Source: Nectonema munidae
Lineage: Eukaryota > Nematomorpha > Nectonematoida > Nectonematidae
Direction: 5' to 3'
Assembly (NCBI GenBank): GCA_030549495.1
Contig: JAUIRK010000570.1
Location: 1 to 64,000 of the forward strand
DNA length: 64,000 nucleotides
A program made the position numbers and the translations under genes. The notes below the pieces were generated by a model. The model searched no databases. It worked only from the letters and a program-made list of their open reading frames with translations, and was not told the origin of the DNA. This document shows, in pieces, positions 1-13,569 of the stretch. The first letter of the stretch is position 1. Each line of letters opens with the position of its first letter.

Positions 1-3000
1 ATAATTTAGATATTTTTTTGGTTCTCAGAGAAATAATCAATAACCTACACAAAAATTGTATTAGAAGTATATACGAATGGTATTAGAAGTATATAAGAAG
101 CCTATAGAAAGCCTTTGAAAGTCATTCTAAGCTATTAACAAAGATATACAAATAGTATTAGAAGTATATACGAAGGCTTTGAAAGTCATTCTAAGCTATT
201 ATGGAGATATACAGAATAATTTAAAAATTATGATCGGCTATAACTTTTGAATTACAAGTCCAAATTTATAATAATCAGTATCAAAATGTTCGTCTCGACG
301 AGATCTTTTGAATGGTGGCAATTAAAAATTGATCCGACTTATTTTTTGGATTTTAAGACCCAAAGGTCTTTCTTTTATAACTACGTAATTATAAGAGATA
401 TTTAAAATCTTATTACAGATTCGTAATCTACGCATTAAATAGGTCTAGAATCCGCTTTAAAAAGTTTAATTTTAAAAATGAAAAGGAAGATTTTTTGGGA
501 TTTGTCAAACTCGACTTTCAAAACATCACTAGATATGACAATTCTATCAACGGATTCCGATACATCGTACTTTATTAAGTGAGAAAAGACCTATTATATG
601 AAAAATTTGGTAAGTTTTATTTTTTTCGCCGTTTACAGGTACCGGTGTATCGCGAACGATATTAGATATGGAAAAATCATTGCACTGTTGGAATCAGCTT
701 CAAAAGTTATGTTAAAATGACCAATTAAATTATATTTAGCTATGGGATAAATATGAAATTTTCGAAAAAAACACTCGTCCTCCAAATCCTTGAAAATAAT
801 AAGTTAAAAATAGGATATATTATACTGTGCAGAGCGACGGTTGTGCGAAATTGTAACTTTTTCATATATCCGTAACGTTAAATATTTTCGTCTATAAATG
901 GAATATCTCAAAAAGTATAATATATATTATTTGCAGATTCTGAAACCTGTTTGAAGAAATAAAGTTTTTCACCTATTCCCAGTGTGTCAATATCATTATT
1001 TTTTAAAAATTTATATTAAACAGGAATTAAACATAATTTTCCAGTAATTTTGCCTTTATATCTTTTTTTATGAAAAACAAAATTTTATTCTGAAAAATTA
1101 TGGTTTATTAAATTTAATTAATATAAGGGAAATAAATAATTAAGTACAAAAATGAAACAAATTTTAGGGTTAGAAAATTTATCCTAATCAATGTCATAAC
1201 CCCAAATTTTCCCGAATTAATAACGAACTTTCAGTTGTTTTGGGGATATTACCCGTCAACCGCTAGGCCTATCGGGAAGGATGTGCATAGGATAAAGAGT
1301 GCTAACATTAACCATCAAATAAAATTAAAAATTTCAATTGACTTTCTGAGATATAGCCATTTGAAAACGCGATCGTGATTCTGGACTTTAGACATTTATA
1401 AGGCAAATATAATCAGAAGATTGATGTATATGTCATTCCCTGTCATACTATCTCAAAAAAATTTAAGACAATTTAGATATTTTTTTGGTTCTCAGAGAAA
1501 TAATCAATAACCTACACAAAAATTGTATTAGAAGTATATACGAATGGTATTAGAAGTATATAAGAAGCCTATAGAAAGCCTTTGAAAGTCATTCTAAGCT
1601 ATTAACAAAGATATACGAATAGTATTAGAAGTATATACGAAGGCTTTGAAAGTCATTCTAAGCTATTATGGAGATATACAGAATAATTTAAAAATTATGA
1701 TCGGCTATAACTTTTGAATTACAAGTCCAAATTTATAATAATCAGTATCAAAATGTTCGTCTCGACGAGATCTTTTGAATGGTGGCAATTAAAAATTGAT
1801 CCGACTTATTTTTTGGATTTTAAGATCCAAAGGTCTTTCTTTTATAACTACATAATTATAAGAGATATTTAAAATCTTATTACAGATTCGTAATCTACGC
1901 ATTAAATAGGTCTAGAATCCGCTTTAAAAAGTTTAATTTTAAAAATGAAAAGGAAGATTTTTTGGGATTTGTCAAACTCGACTTTCAAAACATCACTAGA
2001 TATGACAATTCTATCAACGGATTCCGATACATCGTACTTTATTAAGTGAGAAAAGACCTATTATAATAAAAATTTGGTAAGTTTTAATTTTTTCGCCGTT
2101 TACAGGTACCGGTGGATCGCGAACGATATTAGATATGGAAAAATCATTGCACTGTTGGAATCAGCTTCAAAAGTTATGTTAAAATGACCAATTAAATTAT
2201 ATTTAGGTATGGGATAAATATGAAATTTTCGAAAAAAACACTCGTCCTCCAAATCCTTGAAAATAATAAGTTAAAAATAGGATATATCATACTGTGCAAA
2301 GCGAAGGTTGTGCGAAATTGTAACTTTTTCATATATCCGTAACGTTAAATATTTTCGTCTATAAATGGAACATCTCAAAAAGTATAATATATATTATTTG
2401 CAGATTCTGAAACCTGTTTGAAGAAATAAAGTTTTTCACCTATTCCCAGTGTGTCAATATCATTATTTTTTAAAAATTTCTATTAAACGGGAATTAAAAA
2501 TGATTTTCCTGTAATTTTGCCTTTATATCTTTTTTTATGAAAAACAAAATTTTATTCTGAAAAATTATGGTTTAATAAATTTAATTAATATAAGGGAAAT
2601 AAATAATGAAGTATAAAAATGGAACGCATATTAGGGTTAGAGAATTTTTCTTAATCAATGTCATAACCCCAAATTTTCCCGAATTAATAACGAACTTTCA
2701 GGTGTTGTTGGGATATTACCCGTCAACCGCTGGGCCTATCGGGAAGGAAATGCATAGGATAAAGAGTGTTAACATTAACCATCAAATAAAATTAAAACTT
2801 TTCAATTGACTTTCTGAGATATAGCCATTTGAAAACGCGATCGTGATTTTGGACTTTAGACATTTATAATGCAAATATAATCAGGAGATTGATGTATATG
2901 TCATTCTCTGTCATACTATCTCAAAAAAAATATAAGATAATTTAGATATTTTTTTGGTTCTCAGAGAAATAATCAATAACCTACACAAAAATTGTATTAG

Positions 3001-6000
3001 AAGTATATACGAATGGTATTAGAAGTATATAAGAAGCCTATAGAAAGCCTTAGAAAGTCATTCTAAGCTATTAACAAAGATATACGAATAGTATTAGAAG
3101 TATACACGAAGGCTTTGAAGGTCATTCTAAGCTATTATGGAGATATACAGAATAATTTAAAAAATATGATCGGCTATAACTTTTGAAATACAAGTCCAAA
3201 TTTAAAATAATCAGTATCAAAATGTTCGTCTCGACGAGATCTTTTGAATGATGGCAATTAAAAATTGATCTAACTTATTTTTTGGATTTAGAGATCCAAA
3301 GGTCTTTCTTTTATAACTTCGTAATTATAAGAGATATTTAAAATCTTATTACAGATTCGTAATCTACGCATTAAATAGGTCTAGAATCCGCTTTAAAAAG
3401 TTTAATTTTAAAAATGAAAAGGAAGATTTTTTGGAATTTGTCAAACTCGACTTTCAAAACATCACTAGATATGACAATTCTATCAACGGATTCCGATACA
3501 TCGTACTTTATTAAGTCAGAAAAGACCTATTATATGAAAAATTTGGTAAGTTTTATTTTTTTCGCCGTTTACAGGTACCGGTGTATCGCGAACGATATTA
3601 GATATGGAAAAATCATTGCACTGTTGGAATCAGCTTCAAAAGTTATGTTAAAATGACCAATTAAATTATATTTAGCTATGGGATAAATATGAAATTTTCG
3701 AAAAAAACACTCGTCCTCCAAATCCTTGAAAATAATAAGTTAAAAATAGGATATATTATACTGTGCAGAGCGACGGTTGTGCGAAATTGTAACTTTTTCA
3801 TATATCCGTAACGTTAAATATTTTCGTCTATAAATGGAATATCTCAAAAAGTATAATATATATTATTTGCAGATTCTGAAACCTGTTTGAAGAAATAAAG
3901 TTTTTCACCTATTCCCAGTGTGTCAATATCATTATTTTTTAAAAATTTATATTAAACAGGAATTAAACATAATTTTCCAGTAATTTTGCCTTTATATCTT
4001 TTTTTATGAAAAACAAAATTTTATTCTGAAAAATTATGGTTTATTAAATTTAATTAATATAAGGGAAATAAATAATTAAGTACAAAAATGAAACAAATTT
4101 TAGGGTTAGAAAATTTATCCTAATCAATGTCATAACCCCAAATTTTCCCGAATTAATAACGAACTTTCAGTTGTTTTGGGGATATTACCCGTCAACCGCT
4201 AGGCCTATCGGGAAGGATGTGCATAGGATAAAGAGTGCTAACATTAACCATCAAATAAAATTAAAAATTTCAATTGACTTTCTGAGATATAGCCATTTGA
4301 AAACGCGATCGTGATTCTGGACTTTAGACATTTATAATGCAAATATAATCAGGAGATTGATGTATATGTCATTCCCTGTCATACTATCTCAAAAAAAATA
4401 TAAGATAATTTAGATATTTTTTTTGGTTCTCATAGAAATAATCAATAACCTACACAAAAATTGTATTAGAAGTATATACGAATGGTATTAGAAGTATATA
4501 AGAAGCCTATAGAAAGCCTTTGAAAGTCATTCTAAGCTATTAACAAAGATATACGAATAGTATTAGAAGTATATACGAAGGCTTTGAAAGTCATTCTAAG
4601 CTATTATGGAGATATACAGAATAATTTAAAAATTATGATCGGCTATAACTTTTGAATTACAAGTCCAAATTTATAATAATCAGTATCAAAATGTTCGTCT
4701 CGACGAGATCTTTTGAATGGTGGCAATTAAAAATTGATCCGACTTATTTTTTGGATTTTAAGATCCAAAGGTCTTTCTTTTATAACTACATAATTATAAG
4801 AGATATTTAAAATCTTATTACAGATTCGTAATCTACGCATTAAATAGGTCTAGAATCCGCTTTAAAAAGTTTAATTTTAAAAATGAAAAGGAAGATTTTT
4901 TGGGATTTGTCAAACTCGACTTTCAAAACATCACTAGATATGACAATTCTATCAACGGATTCCGATACATCGTACTTTATTAAGTGAGAAAAGACCTATT
5001 ATAATAAAAATTTGGTAAGTTTTAATTTTTTCGCCGTTTACAGGTACCGGTGGATCGCGAACGATATTAGATATGGAAAAATCATTGCACTGTTGGAATC
5101 AGCTTCAAAAGTTATGTTAAAATGACCAATTAAATTATATTTAGCTATGGGATAAATATGAAATTTTCGAAAAAAACACTCGTCCTCCAAATCCTTGAAA
5201 ATAATAAGTTAAAAATAGGATATATTATACTGTGCAAAGCGACGGTTGTGCGAAATTGTAACTTTTTCATATATCCGTAACGTTAAATATTTTCGTCTAT
5301 AAATGGAATATCTCAAAAAGTATAATATATATTATTTGCAGATTCTGAAACCTGTTTGAAGAAATAAAGTTTTTCACCTATTCCCAGTGTGTCAATATCA
5401 TTATTTTTTAAAAATTTCTATTAAACAGGAATTAAACATAATTTTCCAGTAATTTTGCCTTTATATCTTTTTTTATGAAAAACAAAATTTTATTCTTAAA
5501 AATTATGGTTTAATAAATTTAATTAATATAAGGGAAATAAATAATGAAGTATAAAAATGAAACGCATATTAGGGTTAGAGAATTTTTCCTAATCAATGTC
5601 ATAACCCCAAATTTTCCCGAATTAATAACGAACTTTCAGGTGTTGTTGGGATATTACCCGTCAACCGCTGGGCCTATCGGGAAGGAAATGCATAGGATAA
5701 AGAGTGTTATCATTAACCATCAAATAAAATTAAAACTTTTCAATTGACTTTCTGAGATATAGCCATTTGAAAACGCGATCGTGATTTTGGACTTTAGACA
5801 TTTATAATGCAAATATAATCAGGAGATTGATGTATATGTCATTCTCTGTCATACTATCTCAAAAAAAATATAAGATAATTTAGATATTTTTTTGGTTCTC
5901 AGAGAAATAATCAATAACCTACACAAAAATTGTATTAGAAGTATATACGAATGGTATTAGAAGTATATAAGAAGCCTATAGAAAGCCTTTGAAAGTCATT

Positions 6001-9000
6001 CTAAGCTATTAACAAAGATATACGAATAGTATTAGAAGTATATACGAAGGCTTTGAAAGTCATTCTAAGCTATTATGGAGATATACAGAATAATTTAAAA
6101 ATTATGATCGGCTATAACTTTTGAATTACAAGTCCAAATTTATAATAATCAGTATCAAAATGTTCGTCTCGACGAGATCTTTTGAATGGTGGCAATTAAA
6201 AATTGATCCGACTTATTTTTTGGATTTTAAGATCCAAAGGTCTTTCTTTTATAACTACGTAATTATAAGAGATATTTAAAATCTTATTACAGATTCGTAA
6301 TCTACGCATTAAATAGGTCTAGAATCCGCTTTAAAAAGTTTAATTTTAAAAATGAAAAGGAAGATTTTTTGGGATTTGTCAAACTCGACTTTCAAAACAT
6401 CACTAGATATGACAATTCTATCAACGGATTCCGATACATCGTAATTTATTAAGTCAGAAAAGACCTATTATATGAAAAATTTGGTAAGTTTTAATTTTTT
6501 CGCCGTTTACAGGTACCGTGGATCGCGAACGATATTAGATATGGAAAAATCATTGCACTGTTGGAATCAGCTTCAAAAGTTATGTTAAAATGACCAATTA
6601 AATTATATTTAGCTATGGGATAAATATGAAATTTTCGAAAAAAACACTCGTCCTCCAAATCCTTGAAAATAATAAGTTAAAAATAGGATATATTATACTG
6701 TGCAGAGCGACGGTTGTGCGAAATTGTAACTTTTTCATATATCCGTAACGTTAAATATTTTCGTCTATAAATGGAATATCTCAAAAAGTATAATATATAT
6801 TATTTGCAGATTCTGAAACCTGTTTGAAGAAATAAAGTTTTTCACCTATTCCCAGTGTGTCAATATCATTATTTTTTAAAAATTTATATTAAACAGGAAT
6901 TAAACATAATTTTCCAGTAATTTTGCCTTTATATCTTTTTTTATGAAAAACAAAATTTTATTCTGAAAAATTATGGTTTATTAAATTTAATTAATATAAG
7001 GGAAATAAATAATTAAGTACAAAAATGAAACAAATTTTAGGGTTAGAAAATTTATCCTAATCAATGTCATAACCCCAAATTTTCCCGAATTAATAACGAA
7101 CTTTCAGTTGTTTTGGGGATATTACCCGTCAACCGCTAGGCCTATCGGGAAGGATGTGCATAGGATAAAGAGTGCTAACATTAACCATCAAATAAAATTA
7201 AAAATTTCAATTGACTTTCTGAGATATAGCCATTTGAAAACGCGATCGTGATTCTGGACTTTAGACATTTATAAGGCAAATATAATCAGAAGATTGATGT
7301 ATATGTCATTCCCTGTCATACTATCTCAAAAAAATTTAAGACAATTTAGATATTTTTTTGGTTCTCAGAGAAATAATCAATAACCTACACAAAAATTGTA
7401 TTAGAAGTATATACGAATGGTATTAGAAGTATATAAGAAGCCTATAGAAAGCCTTTGAAAGTCATTCTAAGCTATTAACAAAGATATACGAATAGTATTA
7501 GAAGTATATACGAAGGCTTTGAAAGTCATTCTAAGCTATTATGGAGATATACAAAATAATTTAAAAATTATGATCGGCTATAACTTTTGAATTACAAGTC
7601 CAAATTTATAATAATCAGTATCAAAATGTTCGTCTCGACGAGATCTTTTGAATGGTGGCAATTAAAAATTGATCCGACTTATTTTTTGGATTTTAAGATC
7701 CAAAGGTCTTTCTTTTATAACTACATAATTATAAGAGATATTTAAAATCTTATTACAGATTCGTAATCTACGCATTAAATAGGTCTAGAATCCGCTTTAA
7801 AAAGTTTAATTTTAAAAATGAAAAGGAAGATTTTTTGGGATTTGTCAAACTCGACTTTCAAAACATCACTAGATATGACAATTCTATCAACGGATTCCGA
7901 TACATCGTACTTTATTAAGTGAGAAAAGACCTATTATAATAAAAATTTGGTAAGTTTTAATTTTTTCGCCGTTTACAGGTACCGGTGGATCGCGAACGAT
8001 ATTAGATATGGAAAAATCATTGCACCGTTGGAATCAGCTTCAAAAGTTATGTTAAAATGACTTATTAAATTATATTTAGCTATGGGATAAATATGAAATT
8101 TTCGAAAAAAACACTCGTCCTCCAAATCCTTGAAAATAATAAGTTAAAAATAGGATATATTATACTGTGCAGAGCGACGGTTGTGCGAAATTGTAACTTT
8201 TTCATATATCCATAACGTTCGTCTATAAATGGAATATCTCAAAAAGTATAATATATATTATTTGCAGATTCTGAAATCTGTTTGAAGAAATAAAGTTTTT
8301 CACCTATTCCCAGTGTGTCAATGTCATTATTTTTTAAAAAATTCTATTAAACAAGAATTAAACATAATTTTCCAGTAATTTTGCCTTTATATCTTTTTTT
8401 ATGAAAAACAAAATTTTATTCTTAAAAATTATGGTTTAATAAATTTAATTAATATAAGGGAAATAAATAATGAAGTATAAAAATGAAACGCATATTAGGG
8501 TTAGAGAATTTTTCCTAATCAATGTCATAACCCCAAATTTTACCGAATTAATAACGAACTTTCATGTGTTTTTGGGATATTACCCGTCAACCGCTAGGCC
8601 TATCGGGAAGGAAATGCATAGGATAAAGAGTGTTAACATTAACCATCAAATAAAATTAAAACTTTTCAATTGACTTTCTGAGATATAGCCATTTGAAAAC
8701 GCGATCGTGATTCTGGACTTTAGACATTTATAATGCAAATATAATCAGGAGATTGATGTATATGTCATTCCCTGTCATACTATCTCAAAAAAAATATAAG
8801 ATAATTTAGATATTTTTTTTGGTTCTCAGAGAAATAATCAATAACCTACACAAAAATTGTATTAGAAGTATATATGAATGGTATTAGAAGTATATAAGAA
8901 GCCTATAGAAAGCCTTTGAAAGTCATTCTAAGCTATTAACAAAGATATACAAATAGTATTAGAAGTATATACGAAGGCTTTGAAAGTCATTCTAAGATAT

Positions 9001-9823
9001 TATGGAGATATACAAAATAATTTAAAAATTATGATCGGCTATAACTTTTGAATTACAAGTCCAAATTTATAATAATCAGTATCAAAATGTTCGTCTCGAC
9101 GAGATCTTTTGAATGGTGGCAATTAAAAATTGATCCGACTTATTTTTTGGATTTTAAGATCCAAAGGTCTTTCTTTTATAACTACATAATTATAAGAGAT
9201 ATTTAAAATCTTATTACAGATTCGTAATCTACGCATTAAATAGGTCTAGAATCCGCTTTAAAAAGTTTAATTTTAAAAATGAAAAGGAAGATTTTTTGGG
9301 ATTTGTCAAACTCGACTTTCAAAACATCACTAGATATGACAATTCTATCAACGGATTCCGATACATCGTACTTTATTAAGTGAGAAAAGACCTATTATAA
9401 TAAAAATTTGGTAAGTTTTAATTTTTTCGCCGTTTACAGGTACCGGTGGATCGCGAACGATATTAGATATGGAAAAATCATTGCACTGTTGGAATCAGCT
9501 TCAAAAGTTATGTTAAAATGACCTATTAAATTATATTTAGCTATGGGATAAATATGAAATTTTCGAAAAAAACACTCGTCCTCCAAATCCTTGAAAATAA
9601 TAAGTTAAAAATAGGATATATTATACTGTGCAAAGCGACGGTTGTGCGAAATTGTAACTTTTTCATATATCCGTAACGTTAAATATTTTCGTCTATAAAT
9701 GGAATATCTCAAAAAGAAAAAATTTTCAACTAAAAAAATTTCCCGGGAATTTAAAAAAAAAAAACCTTTATATCTTTTTTTTATGAAAAACAAAATTTTA
9801 TTCTTAAAAATTATGGTTTAATA
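1..9823. repeat. Tandem satellite array, monomer about 1467 bp, alternating A/B variants
   Basis: The landmark AATTTAGATA recurs at 3, 1470, 2939, 4407, 5877, 7343 and 8803, giving spacings of 1467, 1469, 1468, 1470, 1466 and 1460 bases. Copies 1, 3 and 5 (type A) share AATTAAGTACAAA and CTATTATATGAAAAA. Copies 2, 4 and 6 (type B) share AATGAAGTATAAA and CTATTATAATAAAAA. The repeating unit is therefore an A+B dimer of about 2.94 kb. The seventh copy is B-like, so the order is ABABABB. It lacks the normal stretch between about 9716 and 9766 and stops near 9823. The array runs off the left edge, so its full length is unknown. Short open frames inside it (for example 80 codons at 3414 and 67 codons at 2606, 5544 and 8470) look incidental. 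No similarity to a known satellite is recognised. Confidence 0.97.
55..225. repeat. Sub-repeat inside each satellite monomer
   Basis: Within the first monomer the block TATTAGAAGTATATA, followed by GAAAGTCATTCTAAGCTATT and then AGATATAC, occurs twice about 90 bases apart, with an extra partial copy of the first block. The same internal duplication is present at the same offset in every later monomer, so it predates amplification of the array. Confidence 0.8.
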
Positions 9824-10470
9824 GAAAATAATAGTAATAGTTACTAATTAAGTAGTAGGTTTAGGGACAGTAAACCTTACTAATTTATCTTAGTAGATTT
9901 TACTAATTAAATTAGTAGAAGAACTAACTATAATAGTAATTTTTTGGTCCCTAATCTTTTTACCATGTGGGGGGCTTTACTAAATTATTTAAGACTTTTT
10001 TTGTAGGATTTTATAATTTTTATTAAAAAAATTAAATATATTATTATATTTTTTTTCCTTCAACTTCTCCTTCCTTCCAAATGGAAATTATAATTAATTA
10101 GATTAAAAATCCTATTAAAATAATAAATAAAATATTAAAATTTAAATAAAAACACAAAAATATTTAAAAAAAAATTAGAAAATAAATAATATACTAAATA
10201 TTCAATTTAATATATAAAAAAAAATAAAAATAGATGTAAAATATAATAAAATAAAAAATAAAAATATAAAAAATAAAAACATTTCGGGTTTTAATTTTAT
10301 ATAATACATTGAGAATTTTCCTATTCATAGTTTTATCTTTGAGGCCTAAAAACATATTCTGTATAAACAACATAGTATTATTTATAGCTTTTGGATAAAA
10401 TAAATTGAATGCATACATACCAAATGATGATAATTACCAAATAAATTGAAAAATGAATTGGTCTCGCAAA
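9824..10470. other. AT-rich spacer next to the satellite end
   Basis: No gene is seen. The first 170 bases are rich in ACTAAT/ATTAGT and contain short inverted pieces: TTTAGGGAC near 9861 faces GTCCCTAAT near 9947. This could be a small foldback element. The rest is A/T low complexity with poor coding potential. Confidence 0.5.
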
Positions 10471-10479
10471 ACTAAAATA

Positions 10480-11630
10480 ATGATCAATATAGTGAAGATG
10501 CATGCTCTTTTTTTACGAAAAAACCGTTATCTTGTATGACCATCAATATAGGTTTCATAATTTCCATTTCAATTTGGGATTTGAGATCCAAGAAAAAAGG
10601 ATCCCTCAACTTGTCTTTCATGATAGTCGCCAAACCAAATATTGATAATAAAACTCTTAAGTCTAAAAAGAAGAAAAATTTTCAATTCAAAAAAATAATA
10701 AAAAATTAAATTACTTTTTTTACGATCAATGTTCATTTCAATCCGGTATTGGTAGAATATTTCGCTAAGTTGTTGAGAGACTTTTTTGTTTTCGATAATA
10801 GAAATTATTGCATCACTATGAATGAGTAACTGTTCTTTCAGAACATTTAAAATATCAACATTAGGAATATCTGGCGACAATCTCTGGAATTCAAGAATTA
10901 TCTGAAATTAATGATAAATATTTAAATGTTGTATGATTATATTTCAAATGGATACCTGTTTCCCATCTTTAAGAAAAGGATATTTAGACAAAATCTCATC
11001 GAGACTTTTCTTTTCAATGACAATATCTTTTCTTCTTTCTGGAAATGTTAAATCCATCCTAATTTTTATTGCTGAGTTGTCTCTTATTACTTTGTTGTAT
11101 TCTTTTTTCAACCATTCAATATGTTTTTCGATGCTCTCTTTGTCTTCAGATAGTGGTTGAGTAGATAAAAAAGCTCTTAAACAGTATTTATTACTGCTTG
11201 AGTCACATTCTTCACTTTTAAGTTTTTTAGCTTGAACTTCTGGAAGATAATTATCCCTCTACTTTCTTTCGTTGCCCCACTTGAATTTCAGTTTTTCTTT
11301 CCAATAAATCTGAATTTTGAATTTTTATCCAAAAGAAATTTAAAAAATAACGAATAATACTTTTGCTGAAGAGAGAGAAAGGCCTGATTCTGATGATATA
11401 TGAGGAAATTCCTCAAAAATCAAGCACAGAATTTGTAGGTACATTTCGCTTGTGGGATATCTAATAAAAAAAATCAAAACTCAAGTAATAATTTAAAACT
11501 ATTTATAAACAAAAACATCAAGTAGTTTACAGTAAACTCATTTTTGTTTAACTTCTCTTCATTATCAAGCTTTGCTAATAAACCCTTTTGAACATATTCT
11601 CTTGGAAAGCGTAATTTATGTGGCCAAAAA
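10480..11630 (-). pseudogene. SAMD3-like multi-exon coding fragment with one in-frame stop
   Basis: Read on the minus strand, five stretches give protein-like sequence separated by short AT-rich introns: about 11510-11630 (FWPHKLRFPREYVQKG), 11365-11460 (YPTSEMYLQILCLIFEEFP), 10955-11330 (ending LSKYPFLKDGKQ before a GTATCC donor), 10700-10890 (LNVLKEQLLIHSDAIIS) and 10480-10660 (LLSIFGLATIMKDKLRDP). The order of motifs, a YPT segment, then basic residues, then an RRK...L..ILSKYPFLK segment, resembles the C-terminal region of predicted proteins labelled sterile-alpha-motif domain 3-like. That is recalled and not verified. One TAG (complement of 11259-11261) lies in frame in the third stretch, so this is a decayed copy or an exon boundary was misjudged. 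No start exon was found upstream. The exact function is unknown. Confidence 0.45.
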
Positions 11631-11639
11631 CTGGAAAAA

Positions 11640-11789
11640 AATAAATAAATTTGAAAAAAAAAAATGCATTTTTATTTTTGATTTGAATAACTGGGACGAC
11701 TTAATTGCGTAGACTCATGAGAAAGTGAATTAAAAATATTCAAAAAATATTTGAACCGAAAAAATACAAAAAAAAATAAATTAAAATTG

Positions 11790-11820
<31 letters not shown>

Positions 11821-12139
11821 TAATATTTTTAATTCAAAAATAAGTAGGCATACGACATTTAAAGAGTGACTTGAACAAAAAGGAAATTAAAAAATAATTA
11901 GATTAAATATTTAGAATGTAAAATTCATTAGTTTTTTCATTGTTTCATCATAAAATGTGTTACTAATGTTTGGTTTTAACATAGATATATATTAATAATA
12001 ATGTTGTAAAAATAGAGAAAAAATTTTTTGCAAGAATTTTCTCATTTACTAACACTTAAGTAAATTGAGTATTTACTATCTTAAAAAAAGAAATTACTAA
12101 TCAAAATTAGTTAATATTATTAATTTGTGTGTGTGTGTG
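11640..12139. other. AT-rich spacer with (AAT)n and (TG)n tracts
   Basis: No gene is seen. A trinucleotide microsatellite (TAA)n occupies about 11790-11817, and a short TG run at about 12126-12140 leads into the minisatellite. ACTAAT/ATTAGT-rich sequence at 12040-12125 resembles that at 9830-9990 in the opposite orientation. Confidence 0.6.
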
Positions 12140-13058
12140 TCACTTAAACAGAGACAATCACAAACAGCTAACACTTAAACAATAGGCAGGCACAAACGGG
12201 GAGTACTTAAACAACAGGCCGATAGAAACATGGAGCACTTAAACAACTGGCACAGACAAACAGGGAGCACTCAATTACAGGCAGGCACAAACACATAGTA
12301 AACACAGGCAGGCACACACAGGGAGCACCAACAGGTAAGCACAAAAAACGAGCACTTAAACACATGCAGGCAGAAACAGGTAGGACTTAATCAACAGGCA
12401 GGCACGAACAGTAAGCACTCAAACACAGACAGGCATAAACAGGGAACACTCAAAGACAGGCAGACTCAAACATAGAGCTCTCAAACACAGGTAGACACAA
12501 CAGTGAGCACTCAAACACAGGCAATCACAGATAGGTAGCAATCAAACAACAGGCATTTTCAAACAGGTAGGACTAAAACAACAGACATGCGCGAACAGTA
12601 AGCACTCAATAATAGGCAATCACAAATAGAAGGCACTCAATCACAAGCAGGCCCAAACACGGGGCACTCAAACACCAGGAGGCACCAACAACGAGCACTT
12701 AAAGAGAGATGGGCACAAACAGTGAGCACTCAAACACAGGGAGCACTTATATAAGGCAGGCAAAACAGGGAGGACTTAAAAATAGGCAGGCAAAACAGGG
12801 AGCACTTAAACACAGACAAGCACCAACATGGGGAACTTAAAGAGAGACAGGCACAAACAAGAAGCATTAAACAGAGAAGGCACAAACAGGTAGTAGCACT
12901 TAAACAACAGCCAGTCACCAACAGGGGGCACTTAAACACAGGCAGGCGCAAACAAGTAACACTCAAACACATGCAGGCACAAACAGGGAACACTTAAATA
13001 CATGCAGGCACAAACAGGGTGCAATTAAACAGATTCATACACAAATTGGGAGCACTTA
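12140..13058. repeat. Minisatellite, unit about 31 bp
   Basis: Roughly thirty imperfect copies of a unit built around GGCAGGCACAAACAGG followed by GAGCACTTAAACACA. Spacing is usually 29-32 bases. Units vary by substitutions and small indels, so the array is old. The 87-codon cysteine/leucine-rich frame on the complement is a by-product of the repeat. The right end abuts sequence homologous to the inside of the 51-54.8 kb element. Confidence 0.95.
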
Positions 13059-13569
13059 GAATCTTTGATGATCTTAGGTTTTTTTATGAGTATTGTGTAT
13101 TTTATTATCAGGGGTTATGAAGAGTAAAATCAGCCTAAATATTTGTCAACCAATTCTAGTTCAAAAGTTTTTTTTCTTATGAAATCATTCGTGATCAATT
13201 ACAAAAAGTTTTGCATCTAAAAGTCTCTCGCTTTCACGCAAAAGGAATGGACAAATTTAATTTAAATTTAAAATTATCTTGATGCTGACTAAATCTCCAC
13301 ATATTGGTATCTGAAACAGTTTTGATAATTTAGTAGACCCAGATTTCCTACACATCTTAGTGAAATGATAATTGTAATCTTATCTTTTAAAGGTTTTTCA
13401 TTTTCAAAAGAGGAACTTCTTTTTCACGGTCAAAATCTTTTTTGAAACACCCAATATTAGATCATTACACGACTTCCTAATTCATTAGACCGTGGTAGAT
13501 CTTCCATTTAGTCAAGATACATACTTCTTTTTTAAAATTATTTCTTTTGATCACACGTTCTCTTTAAAT

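Noticed and set aside
3540-3575. Intron-like GTAAGT...TTTACAG in each satellite monomer
   Set aside because: The distance is only about 29 bases, too short for a normal intron, and the flanking frame is broken in most copies.
12730-12993. 87-codon Cys/Leu-rich protein on the complement
   Set aside because: It is produced by the minisatellite unit and has no start context or homology.
12140-13058. CRISPR-like array
   Set aside because: Units are continuous, with no unique spacers and many substitutions. It is an ordinary minisatellite in a eukaryotic genome.
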